Positions 31,303 through 39,743 of a stretch of DNA of 64,000 nucleotides are shown here, piece after piece; within the stretch, counting starts at the first letter, position 1; each line of letters opens with the position of its first letter. The stretch is from positions 186,001-250,000 of the forward strand of contig NZ_JABASV010000006.1 in assembly GCF_016107625.1 (NCBI RefSeq). The letters are read 5' to 3'. Made by a program: the position numbers and the translations under genes. The notes beneath the pieces are model-generated. The model made no database searches and was not told where the DNA came from. It worked only from the letters and a program-made list of their open reading frames with translations. This DNA comes from Vreelandella alkaliphila (GTDB taxonomy: Bacteria; Pseudomonadota; Gammaproteobacteria; Pseudomonadales; Halomonadaceae).

Positions 31303-32367
31303 ATGCTTGAATCATTGCCTGAGTCTTTAACACTTTCCGACGCTCACTCAGTGGCAATTATCGGTGCAGGTCTGTCTGGCCTTGCCTGTGGGCAGCAACT
31401 TGCCACTCAGGGAGTTAAGGTGGCGTTGTTTGATAAAGCGCGCGGCCCTGGCGGCCGTATGTCCAGCAAGCGACGTCCCTCAGCGACGCTGGACCTAGGT
31501 GCTCAAGCGTTCACTGTACGCAATCAACGATTCGCCAATAAAGTAGCCGAGTGGCAAGCCGCTGGTTGTGTCGCCAGTTGGCCCACAGCTCGTTATCAGG
31601 CTAGTGCATCCGGCTGGCAAACACACAATGACGATCAGCTACGTTATACCGGCGCGCCCCGTATGAGTGCCGTCACCCGTCATCTAGCCGATACACTTAA
31701 CGCATTACCTAATGCCTCCATTACGCTTGAAACCCACATTACAACGTTTGATAAGACGGCTGCGGGCTGGCAGCTCCACGATACCCGCGGCTCAATACAC
31801 GGGCCTTTTGACGTGGTGGTTATCACTGCCCCGCCGCCCCAGGCCAAGGCATTATTAGCAGAGTGGGAACCGACACTGGCGGCTGCCTGTGAGGCAAAGC
31901 CCCAGCGTGGATGCTGGGCAGGTTGGGTTATTTTCGAGGAGCCATTACCCCCCATGGCGAAGGTAGCATCAGCGTGGCACACCGTTCACACACAGCATCC
32001 GGTGCTTCGTCTAGCGTCACGCAATCACACCAAGCCTGGCCGTGAACATCAGCCGGAAAGTATAAGCTTGCTTGCTCAGTTGGATTGGAGCGATGTACAT
32101 ATTGAGAGTGGCAGTGAAAGTGTCGCCCAACAATTGCTCGCAGCATTTGTATCGCTGCTGCCCGATGATGTAGAGCTACCGAATGTCATTGAACTCGGTG
32201 CGCACCGCTGGCGCTATGCTCAGCCAGCACAGGCAGGTCATCAGACATACTTATACAGTACAAGTGGCCTAGCACTCTGTGGTGATAGCTTTAAAGGTAG
32301 TCGTGTCGAGGATGCCTGGTTATCAGGTGATGAGCTGGGCCAGGCCCTATTAGGCCGGTCGGTCTGA
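31303..32367 (+). CDS. Renalase-like NAD(P)/FAD-dependent oxidoreductase
   Basis: 354 residues of the flavin amine-oxidase superfamily. The dinucleotide-binding loop is IIGAGLSGLACGQQL, followed by FDKARGPGGRMSSKRR, a stretch I recognise as nearly the same in bacterial renalase (Pseudomonas), which oxidises the toxic 2- and 6-dihydro isomers of NAD(P)H. The C-terminal flavin motif is LALCGDSFKGSRVEDAWLSG. A TTG 12 bases upstream is an alternative start. It opens the light-type cluster and has its own upstream region; a role in photo-oxidative metabolite repair is inference. Confidence 0.82.
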   Translation: MLESLPESLTLSDAHSVAIIGAGLSGLACGQQLATQGVKVALFDKARGPGGRMSSKRRPSATLDLGAQAFTVRNQRFANKVAEWQAAGCVASWPTARYQASASGWQTHNDDQLRYTGAPRMSAVTRHLADTLNALPNASITLETHITTFDKTAAGWQLHDTRGSIHGPFDVVVITAPPPQAKALLAEWEPTLAAACEAKPQRGCWAGWVIFEEPLPPMAKVASAWHTVHTQHPVLRLASRNHTKPGREHQPESISLLAQLDWSDVHIESGSESVAQQLLAAFVSLLPDDVELPNVIELGAHRWRYAQPAQAGHQTYLYSTSGLALCGDSFKGSRVEDAWLSGDELGQALLGRSV

Positions 32368-32409
32368 AATTAGAAACTAAACTTAACTTTTCCACACCTA
32401 CAGGAAAGG

Positions 32410-32450
32410 TTGTACCCAGAAGCCACAAGTTGTACAAAGGTGGCTATAAT
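32410..32450 (+). promoter_or_regulatory. Promoter and TGTAC repeats of the MerR-family gene
   Basis: A perfect -10, TATAAT, lies at 32445-32450. Two copies of TTGTAC lie upstream at 32410-32415 and 32430-32435, 20 bases (two helical turns) apart; the second is part of the palindrome TTGTACAA and falls in the promoter spacer. No good -35 is visible. P. putida LitR-class regulators are reported to bind TGTACA-type direct repeats, so autorepression here is plausible. The 139-base leader that follows has no other clear element. Confidence 0.55.
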
Positions 32451-32588
32451 AGCGTTTAGCTATCTATACGATTAATAACGACCCGATTATGTGGCCAAAC
32501 CGCCGGTCAGGCGCTGAAGCATCGCCACGACAATTATTGACAGATCCCTGCACGCTTATTTGCAGGCAACCAAGAGGCAATGGCGCCC

Positions 32589-33509
32589 ATGAGCATCAAG
32601 GCGACCCACCCACCCGATACCCCGCTTTATCCGATTAGGGAAGTTTCCCGCTTGACGGGTGTGAACTCGGTCACTCTTCGTGCCTGGGAGCGTCGCTACG
32701 GTTTAATTCGTCCACAACGCACCCCCAAGGGCCATCGTCTATACGCGCAAGACGATATCACTCGCATTGAACGCATTTTACAATGGCTAAACCGCGGCGT
32801 TCCAGTGAGCCAAGTGATTGACTTACTTGATCAACCTGAGACGGTAGAAACACCATCGCCGAATACTGGCGACTGGGCAAGTCAACGGCATTTGTTGCAG
32901 TCCACCATAGAAGCGGTCGACCTTCCCAAGCTGGAAGCGCTGTACCACCAGAGTCTGGCGCTATATCCATTAAGCGTCGCGATTAATGAGCTCTGGCAGC
33001 CCGTTATTCTTACGCTGGAAGCCAAATGGGCCAGCCAGCCCGATGACCTTGTGCGCCGCACCCTTGAAGCCTTTCTGCGTAGCCAGGTAGGCATTCGCCT
33101 GCACTATGCCAATCAGGCAACGCGCGGCCCGTTAATCCTGCTAAGTGCGATGCCTGATGACCCTGGCCCGCTATGGGTTTTAATGTGTGCGCTAATGGCC
33201 AGCGAACAAGGCTACCGCGTACAACTGTTTGACCGTTCATTAGCGCTGGAGGATCTTCCTCAAGCCGTATCCCGATTGCACTCATCGATGGTACTGCTTT
33301 CCAGCGGCCAGCGAGAAAGCGACGACTACATTGGTCGCGCACTTCCCCAGGCCGCAGAAGCGCTAAATGTTCCTATTGGGGTGTGTGGGGAGGTGGCACG
33401 ATTAAGAGAAAATGAGCTGCGTGACGGTCCGGTGCAGATGTTAGGCGACGACCTGCCGCAAGCCATTTCACGACTTCGCCCCTTGTTGCGCGAATCGGGA
33501 ATTCTCTGA
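32589..33509 (+). CDS. MerR-family regulator of the LitR/CarH type, B12 residues not conserved
   Basis: 306 residues. The N-terminal winged helix reads YPIREVSRLTGVNSVTLRAW followed by ERRYGLIRP (about residues 15-45), as in LitR/CarH light-dependent repressors. The C-terminal 200 residues align with their cobalamin-binding part (LWQPVILTLEAKW in the helical bundle, then a Rossmann-like half). However, the Trp-x9-Glu-His pair is replaced (W then R-T) and the axial-ligand His segment reads MPDDPGPL, with no His. Start 32589 has AGAGG 11 bases upstream; ATG 32580 is too close to it. Directly upstream of photolyase. Confidence 0.82.
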   Translation: MSIKATHPPDTPLYPIREVSRLTGVNSVTLRAWERRYGLIRPQRTPKGHRLYAQDDITRIERILQWLNRGVPVSQVIDLLDQPETVETPSPNTGDWASQRHLLQSTIEAVDLPKLEALYHQSLALYPLSVAINELWQPVILTLEAKWASQPDDLVRRTLEAFLRSQVGIRLHYANQATRGPLILLSAMPDDPGPLWVLMCALMASEQGYRVQLFDRSLALEDLPQAVSRLHSSMVLLSSGQRESDDYIGRALPQAAEALNVPIGVCGEVARLRENELRDGPVQMLGDDLPQAISRLRPLLRESGIL

Positions 33510-33552
33510 GATATCGGATGCTATTTAACGTTACCGATGATAAGGATATCGC

Positions 33553-34965
33553 ATGAATCTGCAGCTCGTTTGGCTGCGTAGCGACTTACGCATTCACGAT
33601 AACTCCGCGCTTGCCGCTGCAGCTGCCAACGGCCCTGTGGTGGCCGTTTTCTTACGCAGCGTGGCTCAATGGCAAACACATGGCCACGGGGCGACTAAAC
33701 TCGATTTCTGGACACGCAGTGTTGCGGCGATCAAAGCGTCGCTTAACGGGCTTAATATTCCACTTTTGCATCGTGATATTGATCACTATAACGAAGCGGC
33801 TCAGGTATTGCTCGATATCGCCCACGAGCACCAAATTACTCAACTCCACTTTAACTATGAATATGCGCTGAACGAGCAACACCGCGATCAGTCGGTGCTT
33901 GATGCTTTTAAACAAGCAGGGATCGCCGCGCAGGGTCACCATGATGCCGTAGCCTTCGCCCCTGGCAGTTTGTTGACCGGAAAAGGCGATTATTACGGCG
34001 TATTTACACCGTTTTCGAAAGCTTGGCACAAGCAGGTGACTGCACAGCAACTTGCCTTACGTGATACACCAGGCGTGCAATCTCCGCTAGAGATCGATAG
34101 CGACCCACTGCCCGCACTTCCATCGCTGGATAACGACCCCGTTGATAAACGCCTATGGCCTGCTGGAGAAGAGGCGGCTAGTGACAATCTCGAACGTTTT
34201 TTACGCTTTCGTGGACGGCACTATAACCAGCAGCGAGACTTTCCAAACGTTCGCGGCACCAGCGAACTTTCGCCCTATCTGGCGCTGGGCATGATCTCCT
34301 ACCGCCAATGCCTTCAAGCCGTGATGAGCGAAAATGATGGCCACCTGGCCGATGGTGATGCGGGGCTGACCACCTGGGTAAATGAGCTTATTTGGCGTGA
34401 ATTTTATCAGCACGTAGCGGTAGGCTTTCCCCAAGTTTGCCGTCACCAACCTTTTCAAGAGCACACCAAGCAGCTCCGCTGGCGTGACGATGACAAAGGC
34501 TTTCAAGCGTGGTGTGAGGGCCGTACCGGCTATCCGATTGTCGATGCGGCCATGCGCCAGCTAGTGACTACGGGCTGGATGCACAACCGCCTGCGCATGA
34601 TCACCGCGATGTTTTTAAGTAAGCACTTGCTGATTGACTGGCGGCGCGGTGAGGCATTTTTTATGCGCCATTTAATCGACGGTGAGTTTTGCGCCAATAA
34701 TGGCGGTTGGCAGTGGGCGGCATCAACAGGCACGGATGCAGCGCCCTATTTTCGTATTTTTAACCCCACTACCCAGTCAACGCGCTTTGATCCAGAGGGT
34801 GAATTTATTGCCCATTGGCTGCCCGAGTTAAAACCGCTGCCTAAAAAAGCTCGTCATGCGCCCCCCCAAGACATGCTAAACCCAACGGGTTACCCTGCCC
34901 CTATCGTTGACCATAAAGCAGCGCGCCAGCGTGCCCTGGATGCTTTTAAAGCGCTTTCTAAATAA
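33553..34965 (+). CDS. phrB: Deoxyribodipyrimidine photolyase
   Basis: 470 residues. Uses blue light and FAD to reverse cyclobutane pyrimidine dimers. The N-terminal antenna domain starts LQLVWLRSDLRIHDNSAL. The C-terminal FAD domain has GRTGYPIVDAAMRQL, TGWMHNRLRM and the conserved NNGGWQWAASTGTDAAPYFR. AAGGA precedes the ATG by six bases. It follows the MerR-type gene after 43 bases, presumably in one transcript and light induced. Confidence 0.96.
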   Translation: MNLQLVWLRSDLRIHDNSALAAAAANGPVVAVFLRSVAQWQTHGHGATKLDFWTRSVAAIKASLNGLNIPLLHRDIDHYNEAAQVLLDIAHEHQITQLHFNYEYALNEQHRDQSVLDAFKQAGIAAQGHHDAVAFAPGSLLTGKGDYYGVFTPFSKAWHKQVTAQQLALRDTPGVQSPLEIDSDPLPALPSLDNDPVDKRLWPAGEEAASDNLERFLRFRGRHYNQQRDFPNVRGTSELSPYLALGMISYRQCLQAVMSENDGHLADGDAGLTTWVNELIWREFYQHVAVGFPQVCRHQPFQEHTKQLRWRDDDKGFQAWCEGRTGYPIVDAAMRQLVTTGWMHNRLRMITAMFLSKHLLIDWRRGEAFFMRHLIDGEFCANNGGWQWAASTGTDAAPYFRIFNPTTQSTRFDPEGEFIAHWLPELKPLPKKARHAPPQDMLNPTGYPAPIVDHKAARQRALDAFKALSK

Positions 34966-34977
34966 CAGCCCCCCTCT

Positions 34978-35023
34978 TTTGCATCGCCTATGTTAAGGCG
35001 ATGCAAAGTTAAGGCGATGCAAA
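34978..35023 (+). repeat. Hairpin with duplicated 3' arm between photolyase and NTF2-like gene
   Basis: The 16-base unit GTTAAGGCGATGCAAA is repeated exactly in tandem (34992-35007 and 35008-35023). The left arm TTTGCATCGCCT (34978-34989) can pair with either copy, giving two mutually exclusive 12-base-pair hairpins, with a 6-base or a 22-base loop. No T run follows, so this is not a standard terminator. It lies 12 bases past the photolyase stop. Confidence 0.85.
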
Positions 35024-35089
35024 TCGACCCACTGACGGCTCCTCGCTTCATCGCTTGCTTATTTTTCTTAACCACCACAGGACTGCGTG

Positions 35090-35521
35090 ATGCCTAACGA
35101 TCAAGCTTTGGCGAACTTCTGCGCCTTTTTTAATAAACTAGACAATACCTGTACAGAAAAACTATACGAGGTATATACTGGGGAAGTTGTCTTCAACGAT
35201 CCGCTACATCACATTGAAGGACGGTCGGCGCTAGAGCGCTATTTCGCCACCATGTACGAAAATGTTGAACGTTGCCAATTTACTTATCACACGCAACAAC
35301 AGGTGGTTAATCAAGCATTTGTAACGTGGACAATGGAGTTCGTTCATCCCCGACTAGCCCAGGGAAAACTGATCCGTGTCGCGGGATGCAGTGCCCTAAC
35401 ATTTGCAGAGGATGGTCGGGTTTCAAAGCACTGCGACTATTTCGATGCAGGCGCCATGTTGTATGAACACTTACCAGTCATGGGACGTGTTATACGTTGG
35501 TTAAAACGGCGCATTCGCTGA
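35090..35521 (+). CDS. NTF2-like (SnoaL-type) family protein
   Basis: 143 residues with the NTF2-like alpha+beta pattern: LCEVYTGEVVFNDPLHHIEG-like segment (residues 23-45), ALERYFATMY, and a C-terminal VSKHCDYFDAGAMLYEHLP. This fold usually forms a small hydrophobic pocket. Members next to photolyase and SDR genes recur in light or singlet-oxygen clusters, but no activity is known to me. Start ATG 35090 has AGGA seven bases upstream; a GTG directly before it is less likely. Confidence 0.8.
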   Translation: MPNDQALANFCAFFNKLDNTCTEKLYEVYTGEVVFNDPLHHIEGRSALERYFATMYENVERCQFTYHTQQQVVNQAFVTWTMEFVHPRLAQGKLIRVAGCSALTFAEDGRVSKHCDYFDAGAMLYEHLPVMGRVIRWLKRRIR

Positions 35522-35579
35522 TATATGCCGTTTATTTGCATACAGGTTGCATGCTAACAGGCCATTACAGGAGAGCATG

Positions 35580-36365
35580 ATGAGCACATGGAAAACGCCC
35601 CAACGCATTTGGCTCACAGGTGCTACGTCAGGCATTGGTGAAGCGCTTGCCACAAAGCTCATCGCCCAAGGTCACCATGTTGTGCTTAGTGCTCGAAACC
35701 AAGAGGCGCTCGATGATTTATGTGACGGTCATCCCAATGCTTATTCGCTCCCCGTTGATATCAGCGACCACCAAGCAGTGATTGCAGCGGGTGAACAGAT
35801 CAGCACATGGCTGGGCGCACTGGATATTGCCTTATTCAATGCAGGCACCTGCGAATATCTAGACGCGCAGCATTTTGATATGGCGCTGATTGAGCGGGTT
35901 TTCACCCCAAACCTGTTTGGTACCCTGTATGGCGTGGAAGCAGCCCTGCCATTATTAAGAGCTGCTCGCAAAGAGGGTAAACCTGCTCGCCTAGCCGCCA
36001 CCTCTAGCGCATCTGCCTATTTACCGCTGCCCAGAGCCGAAGCCTATGGCGCCTCAAAAGCGGCTATCAGTTACTTTTTGGAGTCATTACGTCTCGACCT
36101 CGATCAAGAAGGCATTGATGTCAGCGTCATTCACCCAGGCTTTGTTAAAACCCCGTTGACCGATCGCAATGATTTTCCAATGCCCATGCAAGTCACCGCG
36201 GAACAAGCGGCCGATGCCATCATTGCCGGTCTTGTCAAAGGAAAGTTGGATATTCACTTTCCACGTCGCTTCACCTATCTGGTGAAATGTTTAGGAATTT
36301 TACCGCCTGCGCTGCGTCGTCATATCGGCCTACGCATGACAAGACGTCAAGAGGAGCAACAATGA
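35580..36365 (+). CDS. Short-chain dehydrogenase/reductase
   Basis: 261 residues, classical SDR. Nucleotide motif TGATSGIGEAL near the N-terminus, NAG in the middle, the catalytic Ser in ATSSASAYL and Tyr/Lys in YGASK. The substrate cannot be read from sequence; the cluster suggests a lipid-related carbonyl. Start ATG 35580 is preferred over 35577 because AGGAG lies six bases before it. The stop overlaps the next start by four bases (ATGA). Confidence 0.88.
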   Translation: MSTWKTPQRIWLTGATSGIGEALATKLIAQGHHVVLSARNQEALDDLCDGHPNAYSLPVDISDHQAVIAAGEQISTWLGALDIALFNAGTCEYLDAQHFDMALIERVFTPNLFGTLYGVEAALPLLRAARKEGKPARLAATSSASAYLPLPRAEAYGASKAAISYFLESLRLDLDQEGIDVSVIHPGFVKTPLTDRNDFPMPMQVTAEQAADAIIAGLVKGKLDIHFPRRFTYLVKCLGILPPALRRHIGLRMTRRQEEQQ

Positions 36366-37717
36366 GTGGCATAGCTTCACAGCGTATCGCAATTATCGGC
36401 AGCGGTATTAGCGGCATGGCAGCGGGTTGGTACTTATCCTCCCAGCATGAAGTCACTCTGTTTGAAGCAGACGGGCGTCTTGGCGGGCACACGGCCACGA
36501 TGGACGTGGAGGTCGGTGGGAAGTCCTACGCTATCGACACGGGCTTTATTGTTTTCAATGACTGGACCTATCCCCATTTCCAACGCTTACTAGAAACGCT
36601 CGAAGTGCCTAGCCAAGCCACCGAAATGAGTTTTTCGGTGCATGAAACCAATGTTGATTTTGAATATAACGGCCATACGCTAGGCTCGCTGTTTGCCCAG
36701 CGGCGCAACTTGCTTAGCCCCGCTTTTTATCGTCTGTTAAGCGACATCTTGCGCTTTAACAGACAAGCAACGGCTGACTTAGAGGCCAAGCGCCTTCCTA
36801 GCAACACAACGCTAGGCCAATACCTTGACCAACATGGCTACGGTGAAGCTTTTCAGCGACGTTATCTGCTGCCCATGGGGGCCGCCATTTGGTCTGCGAG
36901 CATTGGCGATCTACGCGCCTTTCCACTGACGTTCTTCGTCCGTTTTTTCCGCAATCACGGCTTGCTGTCGGTTAACCACCGCCCTCAATGGCACACCTTA
37001 GTTGGCGGCTCGAAACGCTACATCCCCAGCATGACAGCGCCATACGCAGCGCGCATTCATCTGAATACGCCTGTAACGCGCATTGAGCGAAACGCCACCG
37101 GCGTAATGATCACCACGGCACAAGGCACACAACGCTTTGATCATGTCGTGCTGGCTTGCCATGCCGATCAGGCACTAGCGATGCTCGGCGACCCGACACC
37201 CGCTGAGCAAGACATTCTTGCCGCCATGCCTTATCAAGATAACGAGGTAGTGCTGCATACCGATACCTCGCTGCTGCCCCGGCGGCAGCGCGCCTGGGCT
37301 AGCTGGAACTACCGCTTAGATGGCAGAGGAGCAGACGAGCGGGTGTCTGTTACCTACAACATGAATATTTTGCAGCGATTGAAAGGGGCCGAGACTACTT
37401 TTTGCGTCACGCTTAACGACTCAAACAGCATTGACCCTGCGAAAGTGCTCGGACGTTATACCTATGCCCACCCCCAATTCACACTGGCAGGACAGGCAGC
37501 GCAAATGCGTCATGACGAGATATCCTCGGTTGCTCGGCGTACTCACTTCTGCGGTGCTTACTGGCGCAATGGTTTTCACGAAGATGGGGTATGGAGCGCG
37601 CTGCGGGTTGCCCAAGCACTAGGTTGTGATGAAGCCGCTGCGCCGCCAACAACGCCCACAGCACTCCCGGCTCATGACCTTATGCCCACTAACAGCGTTG
37701 GGGAGGGTCTCGGATGA
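36362..37717 (+). CDS. FAD-dependent amine-oxidase-like protein
   Basis: 451 residues of the flavin-containing amine-oxidase/desaturase superfamily. FAD-binding loop RIAIIGSGISGMAAGWYL, then FEADGRLGGHTATMDV, and a C-terminal segment HFCGAYWRNGFHEDGVWSAL. GAGGAG lies before ATG 36362. It is joined by four-base overlaps to the SDR before it and DUF1365 after it. In alphaproteobacterial furan-fatty-acid clusters similar flavoproteins act on phospholipid acyl chains; equivalence here is inference. Confidence 0.85.
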   Translation: MSGIASQRIAIIGSGISGMAAGWYLSSQHEVTLFEADGRLGGHTATMDVEVGGKSYAIDTGFIVFNDWTYPHFQRLLETLEVPSQATEMSFSVHETNVDFEYNGHTLGSLFAQRRNLLSPAFYRLLSDILRFNRQATADLEAKRLPSNTTLGQYLDQHGYGEAFQRRYLLPMGAAIWSASIGDLRAFPLTFFVRFFRNHGLLSVNHRPQWHTLVGGSKRYIPSMTAPYAARIHLNTPVTRIERNATGVMITTAQGTQRFDHVVLACHADQALAMLGDPTPAEQDILAAMPYQDNEVVLHTDTSLLPRRQRAWASWNYRLDGRGADERVSVTYNMNILQRLKGAETTFCVTLNDSNSIDPAKVLGRYTYAHPQFTLAGQAAQMRHDEISSVARRTHFCGAYWRNGFHEDGVWSALRVAQALGCDEAAAPPTTPTALPAHDLMPTNSVGEGLG

Positions 37718-38478
37718 TTACTGCGCCTCGCTCGCGTATTTACCGCGGCACCTTGCGCCATCGTCGCTTCACTCCTAAGGAGCACGCTTTCAGTTACCGC
37801 GTTTGGATGGCGTGGCTCGACTTGGATGAGTTGCCGACCCTGTTTGACAATGTGCCTTGCTTTAGCGCCCGAAGGCCAGCACTAGCACGCTTTCGTCGCG
37901 AAGATTATCTCGGTCCTATTGATAAGCCATTGCGTACAGCGGTACGCGAGGAGCTAGTTCGTCAGTTGGGTAGTGCCCCCAGTGGCAAGATTTACGTACT
38001 GACCCAATTACGCACCTTTGGCACTGTCTTCAATCCTGTTTCGATGTACTACGCCTATGACCATCTTGGCAGGCTGGCGGCTGTCGTTGGTGAAGTCACT
38101 AATATGCCCTGGAAAGAGCGTACCTGCTATGCCTGTCGGATCGACCCTGCTCGTCATAGCCATCATGCAAGCTTTGACAAAGCCATGCATGTATCGCCGT
38201 TTAACCCCATGGAAATGACCTACCGTTGGAAGCTCAATGCACCCGGCGATCAGCTCTATCTGCACATGGAAAACTGGCAAAGCGGGCAGCGTCATTTCGA
38301 CGCCACGCTCACGTTAGAGGCTGCGCCAGCGACACGCGGCGTTCTATTAGCAACGCTTGCACGTCAGCCCTGGATGAGCCTGAAAACAGTGGCGGGAATT
38401 CATTTTGAAGCGTTTCGCCTCTGGCTGAAGCGCATCCCCGTTTATAACCACCCTAAGCGCAAGGAAACTTCAAAATGA
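37714..38478 (+). CDS. DUF1365 family protein
   Basis: 254 residues. Recognised by its conserved blocks: IYRGTLRHRRFTPKEHAFSY at the N-terminus, LRTFGTVFNPVSMYYAYD in the middle and KAMHVSPFNPMEMTYRW. No signal peptide. Biochemical role unknown; it nearly always sits between a flavin amine-oxidase-like gene and a cyclopropane-synthase-like gene, suggesting a part in modifying phospholipid acyl chains. Both ends overlap neighbours by four bases. Confidence 0.9.
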   Translation: MITAPRSRIYRGTLRHRRFTPKEHAFSYRVWMAWLDLDELPTLFDNVPCFSARRPALARFRREDYLGPIDKPLRTAVREELVRQLGSAPSGKIYVLTQLRTFGTVFNPVSMYYAYDHLGRLAAVVGEVTNMPWKERTCYACRIDPARHSHHASFDKAMHVSPFNPMEMTYRWKLNAPGDQLYLHMENWQSGQRHFDATLTLEAAPATRGVLLATLARQPWMSLKTVAGIHFEAFRLWLKRIPVYNHPKRKETSK

Positions 38479-39743
38479 CAACCCTGCGTTCTACGCCCCC
38501 TGACATACAACCAGTTAACCAGGATCGTTTCACTCGCTGGTTGAAGCCTCGCCTGATGACTCAATTAGATGCCTTCCAGGGTGGCCGTATTACCTTAATT
38601 GAAGGCAACCAGTGTCACCACCTGGGTCAAGAAGGGCCGCTTCAAGTGACCGTCGTGATTCGTCACTCCCGCGCCTGGAAAAGGCTCGCGTTTGGTGGCA
38701 CAGTGGGCGCAGCTGAATCCTATATGGATGGCGACTGGGATGCTGATGACTTAGTGGCCTTGGTGCGTTTGTTCGCGGCCAATTTGGATCACGTAAACGG
38801 TAAAATGGAAAACGGAAGCGCTCGTTTCGCCCGCTGGCTGCTTGGCGCTGCCTATCGCTTCCAACGTAATAGCCTTTCCGGTTCAAAGCGTAATATCTCG
38901 GCACACTACGATATTGGCAATGACCTTTTTGCCACGTTTCTTGATCAACGCCACTGGATGTACTCGAGCGCTGTTTTCCCTTATCCAGAAGCCAGCCTGG
39001 AAGAAGCGTCTACCTACAAACTCGATATCATGCTCGAAAAGCTAGATGTACGCCCAGAACATCACTTGCTAGAAATTGGTACTGGCTGGGGTGGTCTTGC
39101 AATACACGCCGCCAAAACTCGTGGCTGCCATGTCACTACCACCACCATTTCTGAAGAGCAGTACGCCCATACCGCCCGGCGCATTCAAGAAGAGGGGCTC
39201 GACGATAAAATCACCCTGCTAAAGCAGGATTATCGTGAGCTGACAGGTCGCTACGATCGACTGATCTCTGTTGAGATGATTGAAGCCGTCGGCCACCAGT
39301 ATTTGAACACCTACCTTGAAAAGGTCGACAGCCTGCTGACCGACGATGGCCAGGCTATGCTGCAAGCCATCACTATCCGAGACCAACGGTTTGAAGAAGC
39401 CAAGCGGGATATGGACTTTATTAAGCGCTATATTTTCCCCGGTGGTTTTTTGCCGTCTCATCACGCCATGCTAACCAGTGTGATGCGCAAAACCTCACTG
39501 AACGTAGTCGCGCTTGATGAAATTGGCCAGCACTATGCCCGCACTCTACGCGAGTGGCGCCATCGCTTTGAAACCAGCCTAGAGCAGATAAGGCAACAAG
39601 GGTACGACGAACGGTTTATTCGCATGTGGCGTTACTATTTGTGCTACTGCGAGGGGGGCTTTATTGAGCGCTCTATTGGTACGTGCCACTTGTTGCTAGC
39701 GAAACCAGCCGCCAAACCCGAGCCGTTAACGGGCGCACTATAA
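38475..39743 (+). CDS. Cyclopropane-fatty-acid-synthase-type methyltransferase
   Basis: 422 residues. SAM-dependent enzyme acting on unsaturated acyl chains of phospholipids. Conserved blocks: NISAHYDIGNDLFATFLD, SAM motif LEIGTGWGGLAIHAA, QDYRELTGRYDRLISVEMIE and the YIFPGGFLPS loop. Two canonical Cfa features differ: the Cys in YSCA is Ser (MYSSAVF) and EHVG reads EAVG. It may thus make a methylated or furan precursor rather than a cyclopropane ring, as proposed for UfaM. Overlaps DUF1365 by four bases. Confidence 0.88.
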   Translation: MTTLRSTPPDIQPVNQDRFTRWLKPRLMTQLDAFQGGRITLIEGNQCHHLGQEGPLQVTVVIRHSRAWKRLAFGGTVGAAESYMDGDWDADDLVALVRLFAANLDHVNGKMENGSARFARWLLGAAYRFQRNSLSGSKRNISAHYDIGNDLFATFLDQRHWMYSSAVFPYPEASLEEASTYKLDIMLEKLDVRPEHHLLEIGTGWGGLAIHAAKTRGCHVTTTTISEEQYAHTARRIQEEGLDDKITLLKQDYRELTGRYDRLISVEMIEAVGHQYLNTYLEKVDSLLTDDGQAMLQAITIRDQRFEEAKRDMDFIKRYIFPGGFLPSHHAMLTSVMRKTSLNVVALDEIGQHYARTLREWRHRFETSLEQIRQQGYDERFIRMWRYYLCYCEGGFIERSIGTCHLLLAKPAAKPEPLTGAL

